A stretch of DNA of 57,978 nt, from NCBI RefSeq assembly GCF_036880405.1, contig NZ_JBAJJM010000023.1, positions 1 to 57,978 of the forward strand. Direction: 5' to 3'. The notes under the pieces are model-generated. The model was not told the DNA's origin and made no database searches. It was given only the letters and a program-made list of their open reading frames with translations. The DNA comes from Mannheimia indoligenes. GTDB taxonomy: Bacteria > Pseudomonadota > Gammaproteobacteria > Enterobacterales > Pasteurellaceae. A program made the position numbers and the translations under genes. Below are positions 24,855-34,191 of the stretch, piece by piece. Positions within the stretch are counted from its first letter, which is position 1; every line of letters starts with the position of its first letter.

Positions 24855-27800
24855 ATGTCATTACCGAATTATTACCAAGATCCAAACGTGCTACACATTA
24901 ATCGCATTCCACACCACGCCTATTTCATTCCGTTTCAAAAAGGGCAAACGCCTAATCAATTAGAACGAGAAAAATCGAATCAATTTACGTTACTCAATGG
25001 TGAGTGGCATTTTAATTTCTATGAAAGCCTTCACAATCTACCCGATAATTTCCTAAACACTACCTTTGCTCACAAAATCCTTGTGCCGTCTAACTGGCAA
25101 ACACAGGGCTTTGATACTCATCAATACACTAACATCAACTACCCGATTCCGTTCGATCCGCCTTATGTACCACACAATAATCCGTGTGGCGTTTATCAGC
25201 GTGAAATCGACTTTGAACTCAAACCAAACAAACGTTATTTGCTCAATTTTGAGGGCGTGGATTCCTGCTTGTTTGTCTATGTGAACGACGAATTTGTCGG
25301 CTATGGGCAAATCAGCCATAGCACTAATGAATTTGAGATTACGAAGCATCTGAAACACGGTAAAAATAGCCTTGTGGTTGTGGTGCTGAAATGGTGTGAT
25401 GGCAGTTATTTGGAAGATCAAGACAAATTCCGAATGTCGGGAATTTTCCGTGATGTATACATTTTGGAACGTGAGCAAAATTACCTGCAAGATTTCTTTA
25501 TTCAGTATCAGCTTAGCGAAGATTTAAGCCAAGCTCATTTAAGCGTAGAAACCCAATTTGCTAATCAGCCTGAGGAAGTGCATTTTCAACTTTTTGATCC
25601 GCAAGGCAACCTTGTTTGTGAGCAAACAAGCGGTGATTTTTCTGCAGAAATTTGCAATTTAACGTTATGGAATGCGGAAGAGCCAAAACTCTATACATTG
25701 CAATTGAGCTATCAAACCGAAATCATCGAGCAGAAAATCGGCTTCCGCCAAATTCAAGTAAAAAACGGCGTGCTGTTATTTAACAACAAGCCGATAAAAT
25801 TCAAAGGCGTGAACCGCCACGATTCCGACCCAGTAACAGGTTATGCCATCAGCCGTGAGCAAGCCTTAATTGATTTGCGTTTGATGAAAGAACACAACAT
25901 CAACGCAATCCGCACCGCTCATTACCCAAATTCTCCTTGGTTTACCGAATTGTGCGATCAGCTCGGTTTTTATGTGATTGCCGAAAGCGATATTGAATCC
26001 CACGGCTCAAGTGCCGTGTATATTGAAAGCCCTGAAAACAGTATTTTCTTAAATGTGCCAAACCCGAATAAACAGGAAGAGATCCGCCAACAAGCGGTCG
26101 ATAATTTCTGTTATTTTGCAAGAGATCCTAATTTTAAAGATGCTATTTTAGATCGCAATATCGCCAATGTGGAACGAGATAAAAACCGTACATCGATTAT
26201 TATTTGGTCGCTAGGAAATGAATCAGGCTTTGGCGAAAATTTTGAGGCGGCAGCTCGTTGGGTAAAAGAGCGAGATCCGAGCCGTCTAACCCATTACGAA
26301 GGCTCAATTTACCAACATTCGCAATATCAAAACGACCTCTCCAACTTGGATTTATACAGCGAAATGTACCCAAGCACCGAGCGACTTAATGAATATTTTG
26401 CCGATCCGAACAATCGCAAGCCGTTTATTCTATGCGAATACTCACACGCAATGGGTAACTCTTGTGGCGATATGGAAGATTATTGGCAGACGTTCCAACA
26501 ATATGCCGGTTCTTGCGGCGGCTTTGTATGGGAATGGTGCGACCACGCTCCTCTGCTACCAAATTCTGATAAATACGGCTACGGCGGCGACTTCGGCGAA
26601 ACCCTGCACGATGGTAATTTCTGTATGGATGGTTTGGTTTCGCAACATCGCATTGTGCACAGCAATTTGCTTGAAGTGAAAAATGTGAACCGCCCTGTGC
26701 GAGCAGAGCTGAAAGAAGGTAAAGTTTGGCTAAAAAACCATTTAGATTTCACCAATCTTGCCGATTATCTGACCGTGCATTATTGCTTGAGTGAAAATGG
26801 CGAAACCGTGCAGAAGGGGCAACTTTTGGTAAATTGCGAGCCAAATCAGACCGCTTGTTTGCCGTTGGAATTACCTACTTCAAGCGAAAAATTACAGATT
26901 TTAACCCTTGATTATCGCTTACGTGAAGGCTCAGCTTTATTAGAAAAAGATCACCATTTGGGCTTTGACCAACTCGTTTTCAGCGAAAAAATGGTGAAAC
27001 CCGAGCTTCCCTCTCGTCCACAAGCGGTGATTTTTGTGGAAAATATTGCAAATGGCTGGCAGATCATAAATGGGGAATATCGCTACCGCTTCGATAAACT
27101 CAAAGGCATTTTCACCGCAATCGAGAAAAATGGCGTGCTGATGATTGAGCAGCCGCTTGATTTCAACATCTGGCGAGCTCCAACAGATAACGACCGTTTA
27201 ATCCGAGAGTTTTGGCAAAAAGCGGGCTACGACAAATGCTACACCCGAGCCTATTCCACCTCGCTTTCGCAAGATGAAAACGGTGTGAAAATCGTAGCAG
27301 AATGTGGCATTGTCGCCACCGCTCAAAGCCGAATTTTAACGCTGAAAGTGGTTTATCATATTTTGCCGAGCGGCGAAATTGAGCTAAACGTGCAAGCGAA
27401 ACGCCCAACCCATTTGCCGTTTTTACCACGCTTTGGGCTGCGTTTCTTCCTCCATAAAGCAAATCATCAAGCGGAATATTTCGGCTACGGCGAGCGAGAA
27501 AGTTATATGGATAAACACCATTTAGCGAAGCTCGGACGTTATCAAACCACTGCATCAGAAAACCACACAGCTTACCTCAAACCACAAGAAAACGGCAGTC
27601 ATTTTGGTACGCATTATCTGCAATTACCGAATTTAACCGTTACCGCAGAAAAGCCATTTAGCTTTAATTTCTCGCCTTATACACAGGAAGAATTAACGGC
27701 TAAAACCCACAGTTATGATTTAGTGGAAAGCGATTCAACGGTTTTATGTGTCGATTATAAAATGAGCGGCATCGGTTCAAATTCCTGCGGTCCGAGTTTG

Positions 27801-27860
27801 AAAGAGCAATATCGGTTAAATGAAGAAAATTTTGACTGGAAAGTGAAAATTATATTGTAA
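24855..27860 (+). CDS. lacZ: Beta-galactosidase (GH2, LacZ)
   Basis: Cytoplasmic glycosidase hydrolysing lactose and other beta-galactosides. It is 1001 residues, similar to E. coli LacZ. Order: sugar-binding domain (about 40-210, with RMSGIFRDVYIL), immunoglobulin-like domain, TIM barrel (about 320-610), and the C-terminal beta domain. The acid/base is E456 in WSLGNESGFG; the nucleophile is E528 in ILCEYSHAMGNS. VNRHDSDP and the long FCMDGLV segment also match. Four USS copies lie inside the gene. There is no permease or repressor next to it, so lactose uptake must be encoded elsewhere; a perfect CRP site lies upstream. Confidence 0.97.
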   Translation: MSLPNYYQDPNVLHINRIPHHAYFIPFQKGQTPNQLEREKSNQFTLLNGEWHFNFYESLHNLPDNFLNTTFAHKILVPSNWQTQGFDTHQYTNINYPIPFDPPYVPHNNPCGVYQREIDFELKPNKRYLLNFEGVDSCLFVYVNDEFVGYGQISHSTNEFEITKHLKHGKNSLVVVVLKWCDGSYLEDQDKFRMSGIFRDVYILEREQNYLQDFFIQYQLSEDLSQAHLSVETQFANQPEEVHFQLFDPQGNLVCEQTSGDFSAEICNLTLWNAEEPKLYTLQLSYQTEIIEQKIGFRQIQVKNGVLLFNNKPIKFKGVNRHDSDPVTGYAISREQALIDLRLMKEHNINAIRTAHYPNSPWFTELCDQLGFYVIAESDIESHGSSAVYIESPENSIFLNVPNPNKQEEIRQQAVDNFCYFARDPNFKDAILDRNIANVERDKNRTSIIIWSLGNESGFGENFEAAARWVKERDPSRLTHYEGSIYQHSQYQNDLSNLDLYSEMYPSTERLNEYFADPNNRKPFILCEYSHAMGNSCGDMEDYWQTFQQYAGSCGGFVWEWCDHAPLLPNSDKYGYGGDFGETLHDGNFCMDGLVSQHRIVHSNLLEVKNVNRPVRAELKEGKVWLKNHLDFTNLADYLTVHYCLSENGETVQKGQLLVNCEPNQTACLPLELPTSSEKLQILTLDYRLREGSALLEKDHHLGFDQLVFSEKMVKPELPSRPQAVIFVENIANGWQIINGEYRYRFDKLKGIFTAIEKNGVLMIEQPLDFNIWRAPTDNDRLIREFWQKAGYDKCYTRAYSTSLSQDENGVKIVAECGIVATAQSRILTLKVVYHILPSGEIELNVQAKRPTHLPFLPRFGLRFFLHKANHQAEYFGYGERESYMDKHHLAKLGRYQTTASENHTAYLKPQENGSHFGTHYLQLPNLTVTAEKPFSFNFSPYTQEELTAKTHSYDLVESDSTVLCVDYKMSGIGSNSCGPSLKEQYRLNEENFDWKVKIIL

Positions 27861-27863
27861 TCA

Positions 27864-27889
27864 TAAGGGCGAATTGCAATTCGCCCTTA
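27864..27889. terminator. Palindromic terminator between lacZ and patatin gene
   Basis: A perfect 12-bp stem TAAGGGCGAATT / AATTCGCCCTTA with a 2-nt centre, followed by CCTTTTAT on the plus strand. It lies between convergent genes and resembles the palindromes at 7568-7634. Confidence 0.65.
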
Positions 27890-27911
27890 CCTTTTATAAT
27901 AACAATATACT

Positions 27912-29273
27912 TTATTGCAAAGCCATTACTGCTTTTTTATAAACTTCAGATTGTTCTAACAAAATGCGAGCAGATTCACGCAATTTATCAATGTCTTTTT
28001 CCGGCAAATAAAAAGAGGTTGGAATATTTAATACTTCTTTTTTCAACTGACCATCAGGCAGTTCTTTTAAGCCTAAATTGACAAAAAACATCTCAATTTT
28101 GGTTTGCTGTTCGTTGGCATATTTATTCCAACTATCGCTAAATTGACTATAGCGTTGAAGGTTAATTTGCGTGGTGCTATCAATAGGAACATTGACAATC
28201 GTATTCACCACATCTTTCAAGCCGGGCACATTGGGGGATTTATCAATTTCACTTGATACTTCATTTTGAGCATTGACGTTAATAACGATGACATTCTTAA
28301 CCCCCAGCTCGCCGGCACGTTTATACATATCTTCAATACCAACCAAATCTGAAATATCTAATATAGAAGCCAAACCTAAGTTATCCGTTAGTCCACCATC
28401 CACTAAATGGATAAACGGGCGTTCTTTGCTATCTTGATAAAAGCTCAGTGTATGTTCCGTTTCTTCAATCTGCTTAGTGGTTAAACCATCAACTACTTTT
28501 TCTTGTTCAGTAAAGGCTTTCGGCAAGCTGAAATGACAATTTCCCCCATTGTTATTCAATGTAAGCGGAGCAAAAATCAGCGGCACAGAACTTGAAGCCG
28601 CCACTGCTCGGGCAATTTCCAAATCATTTAGGTTAAGGCAAAGCCCGTCAAAGGTTTCTTGGGTGAACGTAAGTTGCTGCCCGATATTCATATCCGTCGC
28701 ACTAATTACGGCAAACGGTCCTTTGCGGTTTCTCACTAAATCGCCAAATTTTTTGCCCTTATAAAGGGCTAAATTAAAGCGTTCTTGCAATAAATCTCCT
28801 CGCCCAAATTGCGGTGAGCTTAAGCGAGGTAAATTAGAGAGCGAAAACACTTCTGTGAGAATATCTTTCTGAAAATTTGATTTTAAAAAGTTATTCGCAA
28901 ATTTAGGAATAATCGCTTTTCCTTCCAACGCAAAATAAGTGGCTAATACCGAACCGCCCGACACACCAAAGGTTATATCAATATTATCTAATAACGTATC
29001 TCCCTTCTCTGTGCCCTTCACTTTTGCTTTTTGTAACTCTTCCAACACACCATAACCCAGTGCGGCAGCTCGTGTGCCACCACCTGAAAACATTACAACA
29101 ATAATGTTGCCGTCTTTAGCCCCTTCTTTGAATACGCTCTTTTGGCGGTATCCACTATCAAGGCTCACTTGTTTAATGGTATTAACAGGTTTATAAGTAA
29201 CCAAACTACAAGCCGATAACATTGTTACTACGCCTAAAGTTGAGACAGATTTTATTTTCTTTAAAACAGACAT
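27912..29273 (-). CDS. Patatin-like phospholipase lipoprotein
   Basis: A 453-residue predicted lipoprotein. The signal sequence ends in a lipobox LSAC with Cys22. The patatin domain starts at about 58 with the oxyanion motif FSGGGTRAAALGYG, then the nucleophile S106 in GVSGGS, and the catalytic Asp in LVDGGLTDNLG (about residue 285). These are the Ser-Asp dyad elements of patatin-like acylhydrolases. It is probably anchored in the outer membrane or periplasmic face and may act on phospholipids; substrate is not known. It is convergent with lacZ and divergent from the FMN reductase gene. Confidence 0.9.
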   Translation of the reverse strand: MSVLKKIKSVSTLGVVTMLSACSLVTYKPVNTIKQVSLDSGYRQKSVFKEGAKDGNIIVVMFSGGGTRAAALGYGVLEELQKAKVKGTEKGDTLLDNIDITFGVSGGSVLATYFALEGKAIIPKFANNFLKSNFQKDILTEVFSLSNLPRLSSPQFGRGDLLQERFNLALYKGKKFGDLVRNRKGPFAVISATDMNIGQQLTFTQETFDGLCLNLNDLEIARAVAASSSVPLIFAPLTLNNNGGNCHFSLPKAFTEQEKVVDGLTTKQIEETEHTLSFYQDSKERPFIHLVDGGLTDNLGLASILDISDLVGIEDMYKRAGELGVKNVIVINVNAQNEVSSEIDKSPNVPGLKDVVNTIVNVPIDSTTQINLQRYSQFSDSWNKYANEQQTKIEMFFVNLGLKELPDGQLKKEVLNIPTSFYLPEKDIDKLRESARILLEQSEVYKKAVMALQ

Positions 29274-29369
29274 AAGAACCTCTACGCTAATCTGTAACGA
29301 TTATAATGATTTTATTATACAAGCGGTCGAAATTTACTAAAAATTTGCAAGATTATTTATTATGAGTAA

Positions 29370-29442
29370 AGAGTAACTTTCACTATATGGGCTTTATTCC
29401 ATAAACAGAAAGGGATAAAATAGGCACAAATTTAGTTACTCT
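29370..29442. promoter_or_regulatory. Nested inverted repeats upstream of the FMN reductase
   Basis: A perfect 9-bp inverted repeat AGAGTAACT (29370-29378) / AGTTACTCT (29434-29442) surrounds a smaller one, TATGG-N8-CCATA (29386-29403). Both lie within 90 bp upstream of the ATG at 29460. They look like operator sites for an unknown regulator. Confidence 0.35.
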
Positions 29443-29459
29443 TTTAAGGAATTTATAAA

Positions 29460-30011
29460 ATGGCAAAACAAATTGCAGTATTAATCGGCAGCGGTAGCAA
29501 AACTTCATTTAGTCAATTAACGGTTCGCCACTTACAAAAAATGGCACCGGCAAGCATTCAATTAAACATTGTTGAAATTGCAGATCTTCCACTTTACGAC
29601 CGTGATTTAGACGAAAACAGCCCGGCACAATACACTCGTGTGCGTGAAGCAGTTTCAACGGCAGACGGCGTTTTATTCGTTACCCCTGAACACAATGCAG
29701 GCATTTCAGCAATGTTAAAAAATGCAATCGATGTGGTTTCTCGTCCAATGGGTGAAAGCAAATGGATTGGCAAACCGGCTGGTATCGTTACAGTTGGAGC
29801 AAGTGCTGCTGGTGGTGTACGTGCAGCGGATCAAATTCGTACTATCACCTCCGGTGCATTCGTGAATATGCCAACTCTACCATTTGCATTAAATGTAGGT
29901 AACCTATTTGGTGGCGTATTTGCAGAAGATGGTGAAATTGCAAATGATGCGTTAAAAGGCTCAATGCAAAACTTCATTAATACTTATGCTGATTTTGTAG
30001 AAAAATTTTAA
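29460..30011 (+). CDS. NADPH-dependent FMN reductase family protein
   Basis: A 183-residue flavodoxin-fold protein. The N-terminal strand and phosphate-loop region (VLIGSGSKTSFS, about 7-18) would bind FMN. FVTPEHNAGISAMLKNAIDVVSRP (about 73-96) is the conserved second loop of the NAD(P)H:FMN/quinone/azoreductase family. The likely role is reduction of FMN, quinones or azo compounds in the cytoplasm. It is transcribed toward a LysR regulator, which may control it. Nested inverted repeats precede it and a good terminator follows. Confidence 0.88.
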   Translation: MAKQIAVLIGSGSKTSFSQLTVRHLQKMAPASIQLNIVEIADLPLYDRDLDENSPAQYTRVREAVSTADGVLFVTPEHNAGISAMLKNAIDVVSRPMGESKWIGKPAGIVTVGASAAGGVRAADQIRTITSGAFVNMPTLPFALNVGNLFGGVFAEDGEIANDALKGSMQNFINTYADFVEKF

Positions 30012-30026
30012 TTTTTTAACATAATG

Positions 30027-30062
30027 AAAGCCGTTTATCTCAAAAAGATAAACGGCTTTTTT
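30027..30062 (+). terminator. FMN reductase terminator
   Basis: A 14-bp stem AAAGCCGTTTATCT / AGATAAACGGCTTT (30027-30040, 30046-30059) with loop CAAAA and a T run. Confidence 0.93.
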
Positions 30063-30084
30063 AGTGCGTAAAATACAAAAATGC

Positions 30085-30978
30085 TTATTTCACTACATCT
30101 TTCAAAATATCTCTTAACCAACGATGGGCAATATCTTGCTCGGTTCGCTCGTGCCACGCCATCATCATCGTAAAGCCTTCTACCTCGATAGGTGGAGCTT
30201 GCAAATGCACGTTAGGTAAGGTCTTGGCTAAATGTTCAGGCAGCACAGCTACTAAATCTGAACCTTGTAGCAGTTGTGGTAAAAGTGAAATATGATTTAC
30301 TGAAACCATTACCTTGCGTTGTTTACCTAATTTCTGCAAGGCAATATCTGTTGCTCCGCTAAATTCACCACCGTTATAAGAAAGCATCGCAAAAGGCAGC
30401 TCACAAAACTGCTCTAAGGTCAGTTTTTTATTGGCTAGAGAATGCGTATGGCTCATCGCACAAACATAGCGTTCTTCATACAGCACGGTTCTTGGCATAT
30501 CTGCACTTAAATGCTGCTGACTAACCAATGCCAAATCAATTTTATTCTGCTCAAACAAAGTCTTAATATTCTGTCCTTGCACAGGCAATAACGCCACCTG
30601 TATATTTGGAGCGAGGCAGCGAAGGCGTAAAATCAACGGCAGTGCGATAATTTGTTGCACATAATCCATAGCAGCAATACGGAGCGTCATCGACAATTTT
30701 TCCGGCTCTAGCTTCGGTGGTTGTAACATCGTATTAATTTCTTGCAAAATTTTACGAGCAGTCTGCCCCAATTGTAATGCCCGTTCGGTAGGTTGCATAC
30801 CGTGTTGCACTCGTACGAATAATTGATCGTTAAAGCTCTCTCGTAGCCGATTCAAAATCCCACTCATCGCAGGTTGCGTAACTGAAAGCCGCTTCGCCGC
30901 ACGGCTCACATTACTTTCGTCTAACAATACGACAAAGGCTTTTAGCAAGTTTAAATCAAGGGTTCTAATATCGCTCAT
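30085..30978 (-). CDS. LysR-family transcriptional regulator
   Basis: A 297-residue LTTR. The winged helix-turn-helix is at 8-67 (LDLNLLKAFVVLLDESNVSRAA then RLSVTQPAMSGILNRLRE). The periplasmic-binding-like effector domain is at about 95-295. It lies convergent to the FMN reductase gene and divergent from the kefC-type gene, 162 bp apart; either could be a target. The effector is unknown. Confidence 0.93.
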   Translation of the reverse strand: MSDIRTLDLNLLKAFVVLLDESNVSRAAKRLSVTQPAMSGILNRLRESFNDQLFVRVQHGMQPTERALQLGQTARKILQEINTMLQPPKLEPEKLSMTLRIAAMDYVQQIIALPLILRLRCLAPNIQVALLPVQGQNIKTLFEQNKIDLALVSQQHLSADMPRTVLYEERYVCAMSHTHSLANKKLTLEQFCELPFAMLSYNGGEFSGATDIALQKLGKQRKVMVSVNHISLLPQLLQGSDLVAVLPEHLAKTLPNVHLQAPPIEVEGFTMMMAWHERTEQDIAHRWLRDILKDVVK

Positions 30979-31110
30979 CTACTTCTCCATTTGCAAATTA
31001 TATTGAAAAATCAACCGCTTGTATCCAATAAAAAGCCAAGCCCTATTTTGGCTAATAAATATTTTATTCCCAACCCTAGCCCTATTTTAAATTATGCTAA
31101 AATCCATCTC

Positions 31111-31127
31111 AATTAAGGTGCTTAATT
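31111..31127 (+). promoter_or_regulatory. Small inverted repeat ahead of the kefC-type gene
   Basis: AATTAAG-GTG-CTTAATT, a perfect 7-bp inverted repeat, 13 nt before the start codon and just ahead of the GAGG ribosome site. It could be a leader hairpin or a repressor site. Confidence 0.3.
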
Positions 31128-31140
31128 TGATGAGGACGTT

Positions 31141-32952
31141 ATGGCAACGGAAAATGTAGGGCAACTTGCGAGTGTGGTAAGTTTGTTAGGTGCAGCACTT
31201 ATTGCTGTTCCATTATTTAAGAAAATTGGGTTAGGTTCGGTATTGGGCTATTTAGCTGCAGGTTTAGCCCTTGGACCTTTTGGTTTAGGGCTATTTAATA
31301 ATGCCGCAGCCATCATTCATTTTGCTGAATTGGGTGTCGTGATGTTCCTCTTTTTGGTTGGACTTGAAATGCAACCAAAGCATTTATGGGGTTTGCGAAA
31401 ATATATTTTCGGTATGGGTAGCCTACAAATTTTAGTTGCGATTGCAGCACTTACGTTGATCGGTATAGCTTATGGCTTCTCATTGCAATTTTCGTTTATT
31501 GCAGCGGCAGGTTTTGTGCTTACTTCCACTGCAATTGTGATGCAAACATTAAGCGACAGAGGAGAAATGACAAGCGATCGTGGCAGACGCATTATTGCCG
31601 TGTTGCTTTTTGAAGATTTATTGATTGTGCCACTTCTCGCGTTTGTTGCATTCTTAGCACCGACTAACCCCAATATGGTACAAGAGGCAGTTCCAATTTG
31701 GCAGAAATTTCTACTTCCGATTGGCTCTGTAGTCATTTTAGTTGTCAGTGGCATTTGGTTGCTTAATCCGTTATTCCGGATTTTAGCCAAAACCAAAATT
31801 CGTGAATTAATGACGGCAGCCGCATTATTTATCGTGCTAGGGGCATCACTACTAATGGAAGCAGGCGGTTTATCGATGGCAATGGGTGCTTTCTTAGCCG
31901 GTGTATTACTCTCTAACTCTGCATTCCGCCACCAATTAGAAGTAGATATCGATCCATTCAAAGGCTTGCTTCTTGGGCTATTTTTCCTTGGTGTAGGAAT
32001 GAGCCTAGATATTTCGCATATTCTGAAAAATTGGGCAGTTATCATTTCGTGTGTATTTGCGATGATGTTTGCTAAAGGCTTAGTCATTTACTTAGTTGCC
32101 CGTTTAACAGGTTCAAATAAAGCTGATTCACTCGACCGAGCAATACTTATGGCACAAGGGGGCGAATTTGCTTTCGTGCTCTTTGCAGCAGCAACACAGC
32201 AAGGTGTTATTAGTGAAGAGGTTAATTCAAATATGACAGCTATAGTGGTGCTTTCTATGATGCTTACACCACTGTTTATTATTGCACATCAAAAATGGCT
32301 AGCACCTCGTTTTATTGCTGGTGAGTTGCAAACGCCCGATCATATTGATGAACAAGGCGAGATTATCTTAATTGGATTAGGGCGATATGGTCAGATTGTT
32401 AATCACTTGCTGGCTGCTTGTGGTTATACTCCAACAATTATTGAGCAAGACACGAAACTGATTGCCGGAATGAAACGCCGTGGTATTAAAAGCTACTACG
32501 GCGATGGCTCTCACCCGGATTTGCTACACAAAGCCGGTATTGAGACCGCTAAACTATTGATTGTTGCCATCAATGATATGAAAAAAGCGATCAGCATTGT
32601 TAAGCACGCCCGCCATAGCAATCCGCACATTAAAATTATTGCCCGAGCTTATGACCGAGTCAGCGTGTTTGAACTGGCTCAAGCCGGTGCGGATGTACAA
32701 GTACGCGAAACATTCGACAGTGCATTACGAACAGGCAAGCAAGCCTTACGAGCGTTAGATTTTGCACCAGAAAAAGTCCACCGTATTGGAGATATGTTCT
32801 TCGGTATGGATAGACATAATGTCAAAGTAATGGCGGAATATTATGATCCAAATCAACCTCGTTTTACAAATGACGAAATGTTGAAAATCGCTATTGAACA
32901 CGATCAAGAAATGATGAAAGCAATACGCCAAATTTTAGACGAAGAAACATAA
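31141..32952 (+). CDS. kefC: Kef-type potassium/proton antiporter (CPA2)
   Basis: A 603-residue inner-membrane protein. The CPA2 transporter part (about 1-385) has about 12 hydrophobic helices and the conserved region GFVLTSTAIVMQTLSDRGE. The cytoplasmic RCK/TrkA-N domain starts at about 400 (EIILIGLGRYGQIVNHLLAACGY), a Rossmann nucleotide-binding motif. KefB/KefC in E. coli are glutathione-gated K+ efflux systems that acidify the cytoplasm during electrophile stress. Its position next to an electrophile/redox gene block is consistent with that role. Distinction between KefB and KefC, or a YbaL-like protein, is uncertain. Confidence 0.9.
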   Translation: MATENVGQLASVVSLLGAALIAVPLFKKIGLGSVLGYLAAGLALGPFGLGLFNNAAAIIHFAELGVVMFLFLVGLEMQPKHLWGLRKYIFGMGSLQILVAIAALTLIGIAYGFSLQFSFIAAAGFVLTSTAIVMQTLSDRGEMTSDRGRRIIAVLLFEDLLIVPLLAFVAFLAPTNPNMVQEAVPIWQKFLLPIGSVVILVVSGIWLLNPLFRILAKTKIRELMTAAALFIVLGASLLMEAGGLSMAMGAFLAGVLLSNSAFRHQLEVDIDPFKGLLLGLFFLGVGMSLDISHILKNWAVIISCVFAMMFAKGLVIYLVARLTGSNKADSLDRAILMAQGGEFAFVLFAAATQQGVISEEVNSNMTAIVVLSMMLTPLFIIAHQKWLAPRFIAGELQTPDHIDEQGEIILIGLGRYGQIVNHLLAACGYTPTIIEQDTKLIAGMKRRGIKSYYGDGSHPDLLHKAGIETAKLLIVAINDMKKAISIVKHARHSNPHIKIIARAYDRVSVFELAQAGADVQVRETFDSALRTGKQALRALDFAPEKVHRIGDMFFGMDRHNVKVMAEYYDPNQPRFTNDEMLKIAIEHDQEMMKAIRQILDEET

Positions 32953-32962
32953 ATAATGAAAA

Positions 32963-33008
32963 ACAAGCGGTGCATTTTCGCAAATATTTTGCAAATGCAC
33001 CGTTTTGT
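32963..33008 (+). terminator. kefC terminator built on a USS
   Basis: The USS ACAAGCGGT at 32963 begins a long hairpin: GGTGCATTT (32969-32977) pairs with AAATGCACC (32993-33001), with an inner GCAAA/TTTGC stem, followed by GTTTTGTATT. Confidence 0.8.
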
Positions 33009-33105
33009 ATTACGTCAAATTATATCTTAATATCAAAATAATCTATTTGTCTTAATAAATGATTTTCTCTACTATGCTCTAGTTTTTTCATAGGAACTTA
33101 AAAAA

Positions 33106-34167
33106 ATGGCAAAATTTAGAAAATTATTCACTCCATTTACTATCAAAAATCTTGAACTCAAAAACCGCGTGGTAATGCCCCCAATGTGCCAATATTCCGC
33201 CACAGACGGCGTACCAAATGATTGGCATTTTGTGCATTACACCAGCCGTGCCATTGGTGGTGTTGGATTGATTATTGTTGAGATGACTAATATCGCTCCA
33301 AACGGTCGTATCACCCCAAACTGCTTAGGTTTATGGAACGATGAGCAACAAACAGAATTTAAACGCCTTGTTGATAGCGTTCACGCTCAGGGAACAAAAA
33401 TCGGTATTCAAATCGCCCACGCAGGACGTAAAGCTCAAGACGAACCAAATGCAGTTGCACCTTCAGCCATTCATTATGGTGAGTTAGATTATGCAGGGCA
33501 AAACCTGATTACCCCACGTGAATTAACCACAGAAGAAGTCAAAGAGCTGGTAGTCGCATTCCAAAATTCAGTAAAACGTGCCGTAGCAGCAGGATTTGAT
33601 ACGATTGAACTTCACGCCGCACACGGCTATTTAATCCACCAATTCTACTCGCCAAAATCAAATAAACGCACAGATGAATACGGCAAAGATCCAATGCTAT
33701 TCGGTGAACAAGTCATCAAAGCCGCAAAAGACGTAATGCCTGCGGAGATGCCATTAATCGTGCGAATTTCAGCACAAGAGTACGGCAAAGACGGTTTTGA
33801 TAGTGATTATGGTGTTGAAGTTGCTAAACGCTTTGCGGCAGCCGGTGCAGACGTGCTGGATGTGAGTGGCGGAGGTGATGGTGTGCTTCACGCCGGTAAT
33901 CACCCGGAATTTTACGCAGGTTATCAAGTTTACTTAGCAGAGAAAGTTAAAAAAGCGACCAATCTGCCAGTGATAGCAGTGGGAATGTTGGACAATCCAG
34001 CCGTTGCCGACCACGTTTTAGGCTTAGAAAATGCCGACTTAATCGCCGTTGGGCGTGCATTATTGCGTGATCCGAATTGGGTGCTGAACGCTCAATATCA
34101 GCAAAATCAATTTGACGGCAGTCCAATGCAATTTGTACCACGCCAGTATCAACGTGGGTTTATGTAA
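33106..34167 (+). CDS. Old yellow enzyme family NADH:flavin oxidoreductase (YqjM-like)
   Basis: A 353-residue FMN-dependent TIM-barrel ene-reductase of the thermophilic-like/YqjM subclass. The N-terminal FTIKNLELKNRVVMPPMCQYSA has the Cys (C26-27 region) that tunes the flavin in this group. Also visible are QIAHAGRKAQ, AAGFDTIELHAAHGYLIHQFYSPKSNKRTDEYG and VIAVGMLDNPAVAD. It reduces activated C=C bonds of unsaturated carbonyls and maleimides, a detoxification role in Bacillus. It is followed 24 bp later by the nitroreductase gene, likely an operon. Confidence 0.93.
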   Translation: MAKFRKLFTPFTIKNLELKNRVVMPPMCQYSATDGVPNDWHFVHYTSRAIGGVGLIIVEMTNIAPNGRITPNCLGLWNDEQQTEFKRLVDSVHAQGTKIGIQIAHAGRKAQDEPNAVAPSAIHYGELDYAGQNLITPRELTTEEVKELVVAFQNSVKRAVAAGFDTIELHAAHGYLIHQFYSPKSNKRTDEYGKDPMLFGEQVIKAAKDVMPAEMPLIVRISAQEYGKDGFDSDYGVEVAKRFAAAGADVLDVSGGGDGVLHAGNHPEFYAGYQVYLAEKVKKATNLPVIAVGMLDNPAVADHVLGLENADLIAVGRALLRDPNWVLNAQYQQNQFDGSPMQFVPRQYQRGFM

Positions 34168-34191
34168 ACTAATTTTTATCGGAGAAACAAA

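Noticed and set aside
27163..27555. 130-codon frame antisense to lacZ
   Set aside because: Shadow of the GC-biased lacZ frame; no ribosome site or motif.
31470..32087. 205-codon frame antisense to the Kef-type antiporter
   Set aside because: Composition is that of an antisense of hydrophobic coding sequence (rich in N, K, S, P); no independent support.
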